The position numbers were made by a program, and so were the translations under genes. From Gigantopelta aegis (taxonomy: Eukaryota > Mollusca > Gastropoda > Neomphalida > Peltospiridae): DNA of 64,000 bases. Under the pieces are notes generated by a model. It did no database searches, was not told where the DNA came from, and was given only the letters and a program-made list of their open reading frames with translations. Location of the stretch: the NCBI RefSeq assembly GCF_016097555.1, contig NC_054702.1, forward strand, positions 81,178,920-81,242,919, given 5' to 3'. Each line of letters starts with the position of its first letter. Within the stretch, counting starts at the first letter, position 1. Below are positions 23,337 to 34,122 of the stretch, in pieces.

Positions 23337-23459
23337 CATAGTACCGACAAAGTCATTGGTTTGTAAGCGTCAAATTGTCCAATAGTATTGTTCGTTAGAC
23401 CAATGCAGAATATTTCTCACTGAGAAAATATGGAAAATCTTTTCTGGTCTCACACATTG

Positions 23460-26400
23460 TAGTCCAGGCAATCTAGCTAATTTTTTCACTCAACTTGGAA
23501 CAAATTGCAACAGAATTTTTTTCACCACAGTGCATTTCTGTGAGGTCCCCAGAACACCATATTAAAAGTCGCAAGAAATCCCTTCAGGGGAAATACGTCT
23601 AATTTGCATAAATCCAATATGGCCACCAAATATCAATAATATACCATATCTTTGCTCTCAGGTGACATATTTGAGTGATTTCAAGTTCTAGAATGGGATT
23701 ATTTGTCTCAAGGATGCATTTGGAGTGCATTTGAATTTGTTTGGATTAAAAATTCATTTGCATAAATCCACGATGGCTGACAAATTCAAGTATTTTGCCA
23801 TATATTTGCTCTCATGAGACATATTTGAGTGACCTAAAGTTCCTCTCCCAGGCCAGCATGGTCTGGTATGATGCAGATGCTTCATCATGGTGAATACCCA
23901 GGCCAGTCGTCTATAATGTTCTTACTAATGATTGACCTTGATCGCAGTGACCCATCATGCATCTACTCTACGCTGAAGTTTGTGTCCTATCATGCCATGC
24001 AGTACAATGTAACGCCAGTGCTTACATTCGACCAGCCATTATAGTGGAAATCACTAACAATCATACGTCTCAGCCAAGTGACAGTCATCTGAAGCATATC
24101 GTCCTGAGACTCGGAGGATTTCACACTGTAATGAGCTTTCTGGGTAGCATTGGACACCTCATGACAGGCTCGGGATTGAAAGAGCTTCTCGAAGTTGTGT
24201 ACGCTAGCAACACTGTGAGCCACATGCTGAGTGGTAAGGCTGTTTTCAGAGCAGTGCGTGGTCACTTGCTCGTAGATGCTGCACTGAATACCATTCTTGT
24301 GGCCAATGCATACAATGTGCCAGTACCAACCAAAGATACAACAGATGACACTGACGAGATAGTAAGTGCTGATCCTGAAATAGATGTTGTGGGGACACAA
24401 GATACTGCCACGACCGACTTGACGATTGCTACAGAATTATTTGAAGGAGCGGTGTCTTCTACAATGTCTGTGGAGGACGTGTGTTCAGCAGATGTGTTAG
24501 AAAGAATCCAAAGTAAACTGAATGAGGAGAAAAAATCTATGAATATGCGGACTGCGATACTCTGGGTACAATATCTGAACATGGTGGACATCCTGCGAAA
24601 ATTCCTCAAAGCTGAGCGAACTGGTAACTGGAGATTACACCTCCAAGCCATACACGAAATGTTGCCTTACTTTGCAGCAGCCGGACATACCCTATATGCA
24701 AAGTGTGCATACGTATACCTACAGACGATGATGCAACTTCAAGCCATGCATCCAGATGTCCATCAGAAATTCGATGGAGGATACCACGTGGTGAGGCAGT
24801 GTTTCATACAGTTTCAACCAGTGATCAAGATAAGGAGCAGCACAAGGACATGTCAGCAGCTAGACAAGCTAGAGATGTTAGTGACACGCTTGATCTTATC
24901 AGCTATCTGAAAGAGAGATCCATTTGTTCAGAATGCATCACTGGTTAACATTGCTAATGGTATGGCAGCCCGGGAAAGGGTCAACGTTGAAAGATCAAGA
25001 GAGGTTGGAAAACATATTTTAGCATCCATGGTTGGGAAATCTGTGGACAATTTTACCTTCCGGAAAGTTGACCAAGCAGTAACACTAGGTTCGAAAACAG
25101 TTGTCAAGATCAAGGGGGAATCTGTGAAAGTAGATCCACAATTGCTATTTCAGAGGTTGATTTTAGTTGGTGAGCGCCAGGAAGATCTACAATCATTGTT
25201 CAAGTATGAACTCTGTACTCACCCCCCTGCATTGTTTGAATCGGCCTCCCTTCCACTGCAGGCTAATAAAGCTGTCCTTGCTGATGCTCTATGGAAGGCT
25301 GTGGAAATCAAAGGGGTGCAAAGAGAACCTGGTGGAGATATCCAGTATATCATTGATGGTGGTGCTCTACTACATCGAATACCATGGCCTAGAGGTTCCA
25401 CATATGACAGTGTGTGTGAACTGTATGTTAGATATGTGACACAGAAATATGGTGCTGCTGCCGCCATTGTCTTCGATGGCTATACAGATGATCCAACAAC
25501 CAAGGATGCCACACAACCTGAGAAGAACAGGGATGTGCACAGGTGTTACAGTGCACTTCACTGGTGGAATGGTTATTCAATCCAAGAAGGAGGAATTCTT
25601 GAACAATACCACGAACAAACAGCGCTTCATCCACTATCTCAGCGACAAACTAGAGCGGGCTGGGTGCAGCACAGATCACGCAAAGCATGACGCTGATCTG
25701 CTTATTGTCCAAACGGCTGTCGCATCTGCCAGAAGCAAAGACACCATTGTGATTGGGGATGACACAGACTTGCTTGTTCTTCTATTACATCATGCTGACA
25801 TGGATGCCCATGAGTTGTTCCTGGCAGCAGAGCACAAGCGAGACTCAAGGAAGAACAGGATATGGTGCATAAATCAATGTAAGGAACGTCTTGGTCCAAA
25901 TGTTTGTGATCATATACTCTTCATCCACGCAATTCAAGTGTGTGATACAACCTCTCGCTTATTTGGATTAGGAAAGGGTTTATCATTGAAGAAGATCCTG
26001 AGTGATGCTCTGTTCTGCCAACAGGCTAAGGTATTCAGTGCGGCAGGACAAATTGCCAAGGATATCATTGCAGCAGGAGAGAAGGCACTGCTGTCTTTTA
26101 TATGGTGATGCCAATGAGGAAGAACTGAATAGGTTACGATACAAGCGATTTTGTGATAAGGTTGCTAAGAGTACATCTTATGTGGAACCACGGAATCTAC
26201 CACCAGCCTCAGCAGCTGCCAGGTTCCATAATTTACGTGTATACTATCAGATGATGGAGTGGAAAGGGACAGCTACTGACATGAAGCCAGAAGATTGAGG
26301 ATGGCACGTGTTAGATGGACGATATCTACCAATTCAGACTGACCAGCCTGCAGGGCCATCAGAACTACTGGATATCATCTGCTGCAGTTGTAAAGAAGAC

Positions 26401-27181
26401 TGTAGTACAAGAAAGTGCACTTGCCGAAAATATGATCTGCCTTGCACTGCTGTGTGCAGAGTATACCGTGGTACATGCTGTACCAACTCGCAGAAACCAG
26501 ATTTCACTGATGAACTCGATGAACTTGACATGGCTTTTGAGTAGGACAATGTTACACCTAGGCAACATTGGTGAACTGCCGGGATCATCCAATGGTGTCA
26601 TCCAATCATATTCAAATGTCCTTCAAATGCATCATTGTGATAAATAACCCCGCCCTAGAACTTTAAATCACTCAAATATGTCGCCTGAGAGCAAATATGG
26701 CAAAATACGTGAATTTGTCAGCCATCTCGGATTTATGCAAATGAACTTTTCATCCAATCAAAATCAAATGTCCTCCAAATGTATCCTTGTGACAAATAAA
26801 CCAGTTTTAGAACTTAAATCACTCAAATATGTCACCTGAGACCAAATATATGGTATCTTTTTTATATTTGGCGGCCATATTGGATTTATGCAAATGAACT
26901 TTTCATCCAATCAAATTCAAATGTACTCCAAATGCATCCTTGAAGCAAATAACCCCATTCTAGAACTTTAAAACTCTCAAATATGTCACCTGAGAGCAAA
27001 GATATGGTATATTATTGATATTTGGCGGCCATATTGGATTTATGCAAATTAGACGTATTTCCCCTGCAGGGATTTTTTGGGACTTTTAATATGGTGTTCT
27101 GGGGACCCCACAGAATTGCACTGTTGTAAAAAAAAATCTGTTGCAATTTGTTCCATTTCAAACCTTACTTTGCCTGGACTA
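23460..27181 (+). mobile_element. Long-TIR DNA element encoding a PIN/XPG-like protein
   Basis: Both ends read inward TAGTCCAGGCAA and remain similar for more than 300 bp (shared GGAACAAATTGCAACAGA, GGTCCCCAGAACACCATATT, GAAATACGTCTAATTTGC). The trinucleotide TTG borders the element at 23457-23459 and 27182-27184, a probable 3-bp TSD. Inside each TIR and beyond it, a ~170-bp subunit (CATTTGCATAAATCC, then CTCAGGTGACATATTTGAG, then AAGGATGCATTTGGAGT) is repeated two to three times. Total length is 3,722 bp, with one broken gene between. Academ DNA transposons are, as I recall, described with an XPG-type nuclease and short TSDs, so a relationship is possible but not shown. Confidence 0.75.
23870..26544 (+). 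pseudogene. Large PIN/XPG-like protein with Cys-rich tail, broken
   Basis: Plus-strand segments in several frames form one protein of roughly 850 residues. In order: DPSCIYSTLKF and a TFDQPLW-type Asp motif (frame ending near 24040), RLGGFHTVMSFLGSIGHLM and HMLSGKAVFRAVRGHLLVDA (to ~24800), ARQARDVSDTLDLISYLKER (to ~24930), a conserved middle (24962-25500), an N-terminal PIN/XPG-like half (YIIDGGALLHRIPW, AIVFDGYTDDPTTKDA), its second half with IVIGDDTDLLVLLLHHAD (25449-26108), and FCDKVAKSTSYVEPRNLPPA (26002-26298). After a TGA at 26296 the same frame ends in a CXC-like cluster (CCSCKEDCSTRKCTCRKYDL, then further Cys). The acidic D-D-T-D set resembles XPG/FEN metal ligands. Frame changes near 24040, 24800, 24950, 25500 and 26100, plus the stop, make this copy dead. 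Confidence 0.65.
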
Positions 27182-27283
27182 TTGTTTCATACTGTTGTTG
27201 GGACTACTCGAAACTGTGACTCCGAATCGCCCCCAACCTGCAGACTTGCCACAATACGTTCTGAGCTATCGAGTCATCCTTAT

Positions 27284-27335
27284 GTATGTATGTATGTATG
27301 TATGTATGTATGTATGTATGTATGTATGTATGCAT
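27284..27335. repeat. (GTAT)n microsatellite
   Basis: About 50 bp of GTAT repeats, degrading over the next 90 bp. Confidence 0.95.
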
Positions 27336-27486
27336 GTATAGATATGTATGTATGCATGTATATATGGATGTATGCATGAATGTAAGTATGCATGTATACA
27401 TATATGTATGCATATATGTAAATAATGCATCTAACATAGAGGCCAATATGAGATCAGGAAACCATTCTGACGGGTTAACCGATTAA

Positions 27487-27866
27487 AGGGACATTCCTGA
27501 GTTTGCTGCACTTTTTAAGATGTTATCGACTAACAAAGATTTTTTAACGATTGTAATTACATCAAATATATTTTTCTGCATAAAATATTAGTGGCTGTAT
27601 ATTAAACGTGTTTCTGATCGTTCTAATATTTGTACTAGGATAAATTTAATTTTATTTCCAAAATATAATGTTTTCGTACGTACGAAATTATTTGAAGACA
27701 AAATCCAGTTTGGGCTTCTTACAAATATTAAGACGACCAGAAACACTTTGAATATACAGACACTGATATTCTAAACAAGAAAATATATTTAATATGTAAG
27801 TTTAATTGCAGAAATATTTTATTAGTCGGAAACATCTTACAATGCAGCAAACTCAGGAATGTCCCT
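27487..27866. mobile_element. Palindromic MITE with TTAA target duplication, copy 1
   Basis: Ends read AGGGACATTCCTGAGTTTGC inward on both sides, with further inverted similarity towards the centre around CGTACGTACG. TTAA borders both ends (27483-27486 and 27867-27870), as for piggyBac-type targets. About 380 bp, non-coding. A second copy is at 41766-42144. Confidence 0.85.
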
Positions 27867-28182
27867 TTAACGAATAAATACTCAATTCACCCGTGGTTAA
27901 CTTATCCATGTTTCATTGACGGTACATGTATTTCCATATTTACGAGTGAAATGTACTTACGTGTTTTGCAAAGGACGTTCTCGGTGTAAGGTTACAAATG
28001 AAAGAGTGATGTCTATACAAATTCCGTCCCTTAAATAGTTATGAAACCTGCTGTAATTAATGTTGGATCACGTTTATGTAATGAGCTTACATCATTCAAA
28101 TTTGATAAATATTATATAAGACATAAGACAGGCCATCCCATTAGAGACCGAGGGTATTAACGGAAATTACACATTTATTTCG

Positions 28183-28189
28183 TATATAA
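28183..28189 (+). promoter_or_regulatory. Gene B TATA box
   Basis: TATATAA lies about 30 bp before the predicted transcript start near 28213 and about 77 bp before the exon 1 donor. The same box, inverted, is in front of gene C at 40012-40018, and the flanking 100 bp are conserved between the two. Confidence 0.65.
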
Positions 28190-28212
28190 GACGTCCACCG
28201 AACTGTGAACAC

Positions 28213-28259
28213 ACATCACTCTCACAGTTCTAATCCCGTGAACGTTTCCTGTGTATCAC
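28213..28259 (+). other. Gene B exon 1 (5'UTR)
   Basis: Predicted non-coding exon ending CCTGTGTATCAC before the donor GTAAGTATAAT at 28260. It contains no ATG. The mirror exon of gene C ends with the same sequence and donor. Confidence 0.6.
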
Positions 28260-28986
28260 GTAAGTATAATTTGTAATATAATTTTTTTTTTTTTTTTTTT
28301 TTTAAATCGTGATCATAACAAAGTCATTGAAAATTGCTGATATTAAAAAAGAGCATTTGCTAAGAAAAAAAATATATATCATAATAATATTTGTAAATGG
28401 AAGTTGTGTTTTATTTATTTTATTCACGTACAATGTGCTGAGTAGGATAAACACTAAATCATCTTTTCTCCTCATTAAGTTCTTAGTTTCCTGCCTATCT
28501 GTAGCCTTACTCTTCATGCTGGTACCAAGAATGGTCTTATTTTCCCGATATTACTTGGTGCTTTCTTGTCTTTCTTCTTTTACAGTTGTTTTTAGCTTGA
28601 TTGTAGATGTTTTATTGAGTTTTCTATTTTTGGTTTTCATTATTTATTTATTTATCTACCATGTACCACATAAAAAAATAATTCATATTGTACATTGGGT
28701 AATTATAGTATAAAACGTATGTGTCAATATGGACATGTTCATTATATAATTAATTAATGTAAAGCACTGATTCAAAGCTCCAAGAAGCTTTTCTTTCTGG
28801 AGACAATAAAACATTTTTAAAATCGAAATAAACATGTAGCATGTATTCATGTTTAAATATCTTAATGTGGTTTAACAATGTATTCATCCAAAACAAACAT
28901 TTTGTCACACTAATTTCAAAACGAATGAATGAACGAAAACACATTCCTAATGGATGTAAAATAATTACTTTTTTCAGATTTTTAAA

Positions 28987-29260
28987 ATGATGAAGGCCGT
29001 TATCATCGCTCTTGTTGCCTGTCTGGCTATTGCCGCCGCCAATCCATTCTACGGATACGGATACGGCATTCCTGTCCATTACGGTATTGGTATGAGATAC
29101 GGATACGGTATTGGTATGGGATACGGACATGGTATGTATGGAGGTTTCGGTCTGGGATACGGAGGATTCGGATACGGAGGATTCGGTCACGGGATTGGAA
29201 TGTACGGAGGATACGGCATTGGACACGGCTTCGGACATGGAATCGGAATTTATGGAAAAT
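28987..29260 (+). CDS. Gene B: secreted Gly/Tyr/His-rich peptide, coding exon
   Basis: ATG at 28987 follows an acceptor (TTTTTTCAG ending 28977). The product is 91 residues: signal peptide MMKAVIIALVACLAIAAA, then a mature peptide NPFYGYGYGIPVHYGIGMRY continuing in GYG/GHG/GFG/GGY repeats to GIYGK. It differs from gene A mainly at Ile/Met and the single Arg. The exon ends at T29260 before GTGAGT. Joined to exon 3 at 30363 (AG), the stop is T|AG; unspliced, the frame would read two more codons (CE) and stop. It is transcribed away from gene A. It is probably expressed given the intact TATA box, splice sites and frame. Confidence 0.82.
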
Positions 29261-29349
29261 GTGAGTAATGTTATCGTTTTGTTTTTAATTAGACACGACT
29301 TTACGTATGTAACGCGCAAATGGTGAACCTTTTTTCTCTCATATATTTA

Positions 29350-29489
29350 TCAATTATTGACCGTCATTGAGGGAAATATATGTTTTATGAACCGAAGAAA
29401 TTGATATTGACAGAGGCCAACGGCCGAGGTCAATATCAATTTCTTCGGTTCATAAAACATGACATTGCCCAAAATGTGGTCAATAATTG
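29350..29489. repeat. Near-perfect 140-bp palindrome in gene B intron
   Basis: The 31-base arm at 29380-29410 (begins ATGTTTTATGAACCGAAG) is an exact inverse of 29430-29460, with a 19-bp GC-rich centre. Outer arms CAATTATTGACC and GGTCAATAATTG extend it to 29350-29489 with a less-paired stretch between. It would form a strong hairpin. It may be a MITE or an extruding palindrome. Gene C's intron has no matching copy. Confidence 0.88.
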
Positions 29490-30089
29490 TTTTATTACAT
29501 AATGTCATCCATAAGACTCGTACATTCCTGCTTTTTTTTTATCAGAATCGAAATACGTTAACGCTTATAGTTTCCCCGCAATGTGTTAAAACTGATGAGA
29601 TTTATTGATGTCACGTAATCCTATGACGTTGTATGACAGCAGTGGAATCCGGAAATAAACACTTGAAACATTACCAAGACAAAAATCAAATTCGGGACAT
29701 AACCAGCAAGAGTGTCAAAATCATATTAATAGCAAAATAAAACAACAAATGTGATAAATCTGAACATACATTTAATACTGACGAGTTACAGATTACTTCC
29801 AAATGCATTTTTTGTTGTTGTAATAATTCCGTTTAAACATGAGGATCCTATACAAACTCATTATTATGATTTATGAATGTAATACATTTCCTTACGGGTA
29901 GTGGCAGTCAATGATAATGGCAGTTTCGGATAATTTCAAACAAGCTAATTAAAAAAGAAAAGAAATTTCAACGCAAATTTTAGAAATATGCTACGATTGC
30001 TATCATTATCGCCCTTATTGCAGACAAACAAACTGGATATTCAATTTGACAATACAATTTGTAAATAAATCTGAACTAAGAATAAGATA

Positions 30090-30136
<47 letters not shown>

Positions 30137-30137
30137 T
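30090..30137. repeat. (ACT)n microsatellite
   Basis: About 16 ACT triplets in the gene B intron. Confidence 0.95.
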
Positions 30138-30271
30138 AACTACTACTAATAATAATAACAATAATACTTCGACCACTGTACTTAAATGTAATAAAATGAT
30201 CCCCAACCGACTAATATGCCTAAAAGTGTTTATATCAATATCAATGTATCTTCTGCAGTTGACGGTTGTGT

Positions 30272-30356
30272 CAGAGTCGTAAATACCAATAATTACATGA
30301 ATGTTTTATTTGTAGAGTCGTAAATACCAATAATTACATGAATGTTTTATTTGTAC
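30272..30356. repeat. 41-bp tandem duplication before gene B exon 3
   Basis: AGAGTCGTAAATACCAATAA continuing to TGTTTTATTTGT occurs twice in direct succession. Gene C has one copy, so the duplication is recent. Confidence 0.85.
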
Positions 30357-30362
30357 TTTCAG

Positions 30363-30450
30363 AGGATGGCATGCGTTTGTTTGGTGAAATCATCTGTCAT
30401 TAGTGCTGGGGTTTTATTGTAATTAAAGTATCCGTTCTATTCAATTCGTT
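30363..30450 (+). other. Gene B exon 3 (stop codon end and 3'UTR)
   Basis: Begins AGGATGGCATGCG after a pyrimidine-rich acceptor (TTTGTACTTTCAG). The first two bases complete a TAG stop. ATTAAA at about 30421 is a possible polyA signal. The sequence matches exon 3 of gene C and is unrelated to exon 3 of genes A and D. Confidence 0.7.
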
Positions 30451-30494
30451 GTTTATTTTGTTTGTGTTTTTCTATTTTACAAGTAAACTTTAGA

Positions 30495-30950
30495 AAGCTA
30501 AAATTCGTTTTGTTTTACGACACCACTAGAGCACATTGATTAATTAATCATAGGCTTTGGCTGTCAAACATTTGATAATTCTGATACCTTTAGAACGCAA
30601 ATGGAACATGATTACCTTAAGGATATCACGTTTCCCTTAACCTTTATAATGGCTTTGTAGATGCACATAGCATATATACGTCTAATAGTCCATGAACCAG
30701 ACCTGGATTTTTTTTCTATTTGACTACCAAATCGAGGGACTAAAAGCCACTATGATTTTCAGTTAGCCTGATGTCTGAACTGTATGAAAAATGTGATGGA
30801 CATTTCAGAAGCCCAGCTAAATATGAAAATGGCGGCCATTTTTCAAAAATGGGGTACATTTCAGAAGCCCAGCTAAATATGAAAATGGCGGCCATTTTTC
30901 AAAAATGGGGTAATTGTGTTCGCCCCGAACTCCCAATTATTTGTTACTTT
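30495..30950. repeat. Composite repeat: SINE tail plus unknown block, copy 1
   Basis: A reversed SINE tail (GCACATTGATTAATTAATCA) is joined to AGAACATGATTACC, ACGTCTAATGGTCCATG-type and CCAAATCGAGGGAC sequence. The block also occurs at 44975-45350, and its first part at 35830-35960. At 30801-30912 a 56-bp unit containing CAGAAGCCCAGCTAAATATG is exactly duplicated. Confidence 0.75.
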
Positions 30951-31084
30951 TAACAGGCAGTGAACCGGAAAGTTGTCTAATTGGGATTGCAAGTAAATAT
31001 ATCACATATTCAGCAAATGAAAACGTTACGGTGGACGTGAAAGAAAAGGAATACTGTACACGTGTGTGTGTGAATTAGCGTAAC

Positions 31085-31490
31085 CAGTAGTATATATATT
31101 TTTTTTTTTTTTTTTTTTTTTGTCGGCATAATTGTTTTCAAATCACTGGGGGGGGGGGGGGGGCTGGGGTGCGTGTGGTAATAGGTGTGTTCTTACACCA
31201 TTGAACAGAAATGTTAATGACACGACGTTATCAGGGTATTATGACGTGGGGAAGTAACATTTTAATTCTACTAGAATGACTTATTGCAACGTAATCGAAA
31301 GTAATATATATGAAATACAATATATTTTGGTTGTTTTTTTCAAAATTTAAATAAGATTTTTTTTTTTTTTTTTTTTTTGGGGGGGGGGGGGGGATGTGTG
31401 TGCGTGGGGGGGTGTTCTTACACCATTGAACAGAAATGTTAATGACACGACGTTATCGGGTATTATGACGTGGGGAAGTAACATTTTAAT
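31085..31490. repeat. ~225-bp tandem duplication with T and G homopolymers
   Basis: The block CTTACACCATTGAACAGAAATG...TTATGACGTGGGGAAG occurs at about 31193-31266 and again at 31418-31490, each preceded by a T run and a G run. Confidence 0.85.
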
Positions 31491-31496
31491 TTAAAT

Positions 31497-32395
31497 ATGT
31501 TAAAAAGAAGGGATTAAAAGCTTTTAATATTTTAAAGGTTATTGGTAATATGAAATGGGGAGCAGACCGAAAGGTGATGCTCCGTCTGTATAGATCTCTG
31601 GTGAGGTTAAAACTGGATTATGGATGTATTGTGTATGGGTCAGCACGCAAGTCGTACTTGCAGATGCTAGATCCTATATACAACCAGGGACTCAGGCTTT
31701 GTCTTGGTGCGTTTAGAACATCTCCTGTAGAGAGCTTGTATGTTGATGCACACGAACCTTGTTTGGGTGCTAGACGTGCAAAGCTTTTTCTGCTGTTGCC
31801 ACGAAGTTTAAATCATTACCAAAACATCCAACACATGAGTCGGTGTTTGATAACAAATATATGAAGTTGTTTGATGCAAGGCCCAATGCTATTTGTACAT
31901 TTGGTCAGCGCATTCAGCATTTTTTATCGCTTTCCAACATTGATTTATCAGACACTTTGGAAACTTCGTGTTTGATCTTGCGCATCTGAAGAAAGATCAT
32001 ACAGATGCTATTGTGTACAAACAGTTTTTCATGGAAATTCAAGATAGGTACCGTGATTACATTCGTGTTTATACAGATAGATCACGGGATGGGACTTCTG
32101 TGGCTTGTGCTACAGTTTTTCCATTAGACACGGTACTTTCCATGAGACTGCCTGACTCAGCATCGATCTTTAGTGCTGAAGTTTGGGCAGTCATTAAAGC
32201 CTTGGAAGAAATAAAGGATTCTAGTGTATCCAAATTTATAATTTTTACCGACTCACTTTCTTGTCTCCAAGCTTTGCGCAATATGAAGCTGGACCATCCC
32301 TCAATTGGGATGGTAATACGAAAGTGTGTCTTTTCATCTATTGCCAATAAAGATTTTGTATTTTGTTGGGTGCCCAGTCATGTTGGTATCATGGG
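31497..32395 (+). pseudogene. LINE ORF2 remnant: RT C-terminus and RNase H
   Basis: The frame at 31550-31864 reads WGADRKVMLRLYRSLVRLKL and CLGAFRTSPVESLYVDAHEP, the end of a LINE reverse transcriptase. A frame change near 31860 leads to 31968-32395, an RNase H domain with catalytic Asp in VYTDRSRDG, Glu in FSAEVWAVIKALEE, Asp in FTDSLSCLQAL and the late motif FCWVPSHVGIMG. RNase H after RT marks the I-like group of LINEs. The frame is broken at 32396 by a solo LTR and resumes at 33459 (NEKADSAAK). The first ~2/3 of the element is missing, as usual for truncated copies. Confidence 0.87.
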
Positions 32396-33453
32396 TGTAA
32401 CGGAACATGCTCTTATCTTTTTCGCCTGTGGCGATTTTAATGGTTTTAGAGGGCTGTGTACAGCTTGGTTACGTAATACCCCCGCGCGACGGTGGTAGTC
32501 TTGTATCCCAATATGCACTTAAGACCAGGTGGGCACTTTGTTACGTAATACCTCCGCGCGACCGTACCCCCTAATACACACCCAGACCAGGTGTGGAGGC
32601 CATGTGGCCAGTAGTTACGTAATACTCGATACGCGATATTCGGCTTTGTAATAAATAGCTAGGATTTTAGATATATTGGGGAGAAAGATTGGAAGGCTTC
32701 CGGGGAACGTGTCCGTTTGGACTGGTAAATATATTTTCTGCTCTGTTGTATAATCTTGATGTGACTTTAAATATTTTAATACTGTATTATACCAATATTC
32801 TTTAGACAGTGTTTCCGGTAATCTGACGAAGTAAATTGTAGGCTTCACTGTTCTATTATTTTTATACGAGTATTTGGTAATATAAAGCTTAGCCGGTCAT
32901 CCTAGAGGACCTAGGTAAACTGTAGGTTATTGTCTTTATTGGGATATGTACCAGTATTAATTCTGTATTACAAGGTTACTGAATGAGTAGTTAAGGGTTA
33001 ATTAAAAATTAACCAGTTAGGAATAGAGTTGTAATTCCTTTATTAATTAAGTTCCCCTGGAAGCGTTTCTCAAATATCACACGTGTGTGTGTGTTGTATC
33101 ACGGTGAAGTGATTAGAATATTGTGTAAACTAGACACCTAGTGATTAACTAATTAAGTGTTTAGTTCTGGGTTGTTATATTTGTTGTTGTTAATTAACTA
33201 CTGCGGCATATATTTGTCAGCGTAAGGTTAATACAGATTCCAAAGTGCATTGTGTTTTGTTGTGTTTTCAAGTGAACTAAACGTGCTATATTACATATAC
33301 TTTATATAAGATCTATCTCTGATTATACCTAGAGCCGAACCACTCGGGTATTGGACTGCCCGATACAGAGAGATCTAATAGATATACAGTTAGAAGAGAT
33401 ATTTGGATAATCGTGTTTTATTCAGTTACGGGTATTATAGGATCCCCGTGACA
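32396..33453 (+). mobile_element. Solo LTR inserted in the LINE RNase H domain
   Basis: Begins TGTAACGGAACATG and ends GGATCCCCGTGACA, matching the LTRs at 5432-6687 and 57476-58634. Left flank ATGGG (32391-32395) and right flank AGGGG (33454-33458) fit a 5-bp TSD with one change. Removing it rejoins the LINE codons around HVGIMG and NEKADSAAK. Confidence 0.92.
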
Positions 33454-33458
33454 AGGGG

Positions 33459-34020
33459 TAATGAAAAGGCAGATTCTGCTGCCAAGATCTGCTTTGGATT
33501 TGCCTCATGCCAGGGTTGGTGTATCGTATACTGATTTTAAATATAGTATTAACAAATTTATCTTTCCTCCTATAGGCAGTGCAAGAAGGATGAAATATTC
33601 TTGTGTCGTGCTCGCATCGGTCATACATACTTGACCCATTCATTTATCTTGAAGAAAGATCCTCCACCTCAGTGTATGCATTATCAGTGTACTCTGACGG
33701 TGCGCCACATTTTGGTGGAGTGTGAGCATCTGAAAGAAACTAGAAAGATATTTTTGGTAAGAGAAATGTGATAGAATCATTTCGATTACATCCAGAATTT
33801 GTTTTACAATTTCTACGTGATACTGGCTTTTATTGTAAATTTTAATTTTATCTATCTGTGATATTTGTATTTTTGCACAGTTCTTTACACTGTGTTTTAA
33901 TTTAACTGTTGAATTTTTATATTGATGTTGATCATCAATTTTTTTTTACATTTACCATAGTTTGACACCCAATAGCCGATGTATTTTTCGTGCTGAGGTG
34001 TCGTTAAACATTCATTCATT
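33459..34020 (+). pseudogene. LINE remnant: end of RNase H, zinc knuckle and 3' tail
   Basis: Continues the frame cut by the solo LTR: NEKADSAAKICFG, then after frame changes RIGHTYLTHSFIL-like and CTLTVRHILVECEHLKE, then the 3'UTR to GGTGTCGTTAAACA and (ATTC)n. The second Cys of the knuckle is replaced (CMHYQC), so this copy is decayed. Confidence 0.85.
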
Positions 34021-34122
34021 CATTCATTGTTTTCCCCATTTACCATAGTTTGACACCCAATAGCCGATGTATTTTTCGTGCTGAGGTGTCGTTAAACATT
34101 CATTCATTCATTCATTCATTCA
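34021..34122 (+). repeat. Second LINE 3' tail in tandem
   Basis: The last ~75 bp of the LINE (ACCATAGTTTGACACCCAAT to ATTC repeat) are repeated directly behind the first tail, as if two tails were joined or a short copy inserted into the ATTC run. Confidence 0.85.

Larger units (their letters stand above)
15860..30650. repeat. Left arm of a large inverted segmental duplication
   Basis: Blocks of this arm recur in reverse order and orientation in 35830-46490: 16085-16460 with 45590-45930, exon 3 of gene A with exon 3 of gene D, 17500-17840 with 43550-43950, 18040-18240 with 43240-43360, 21780-22140 with 42240-42640, 22230-22430 with 41090-41300, 27880-28260 with 39940-40335, and exon 3 of gene B with exon 3 of gene C. 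Insertions private to this arm are the 30-bp minisatellite, a SINE B, the long-TIR element and a TTAA MITE. Confidence 0.85.

Noticed and set aside
28309..28713. Hydrophobic 134-codon frame in gene B intron 1
   Set aside because: AT-rich intron sequence. The mirrored gene C intron does not keep the frame.
28750..29319. Ser/Val-rich frames antisense to the peptide exons (also at 18867, 38838 and 42532)
   Set aside because: They are mirror readings of the repetitive Gly/Tyr codons; the sense strand has signal peptide, splice sites and TATA box.
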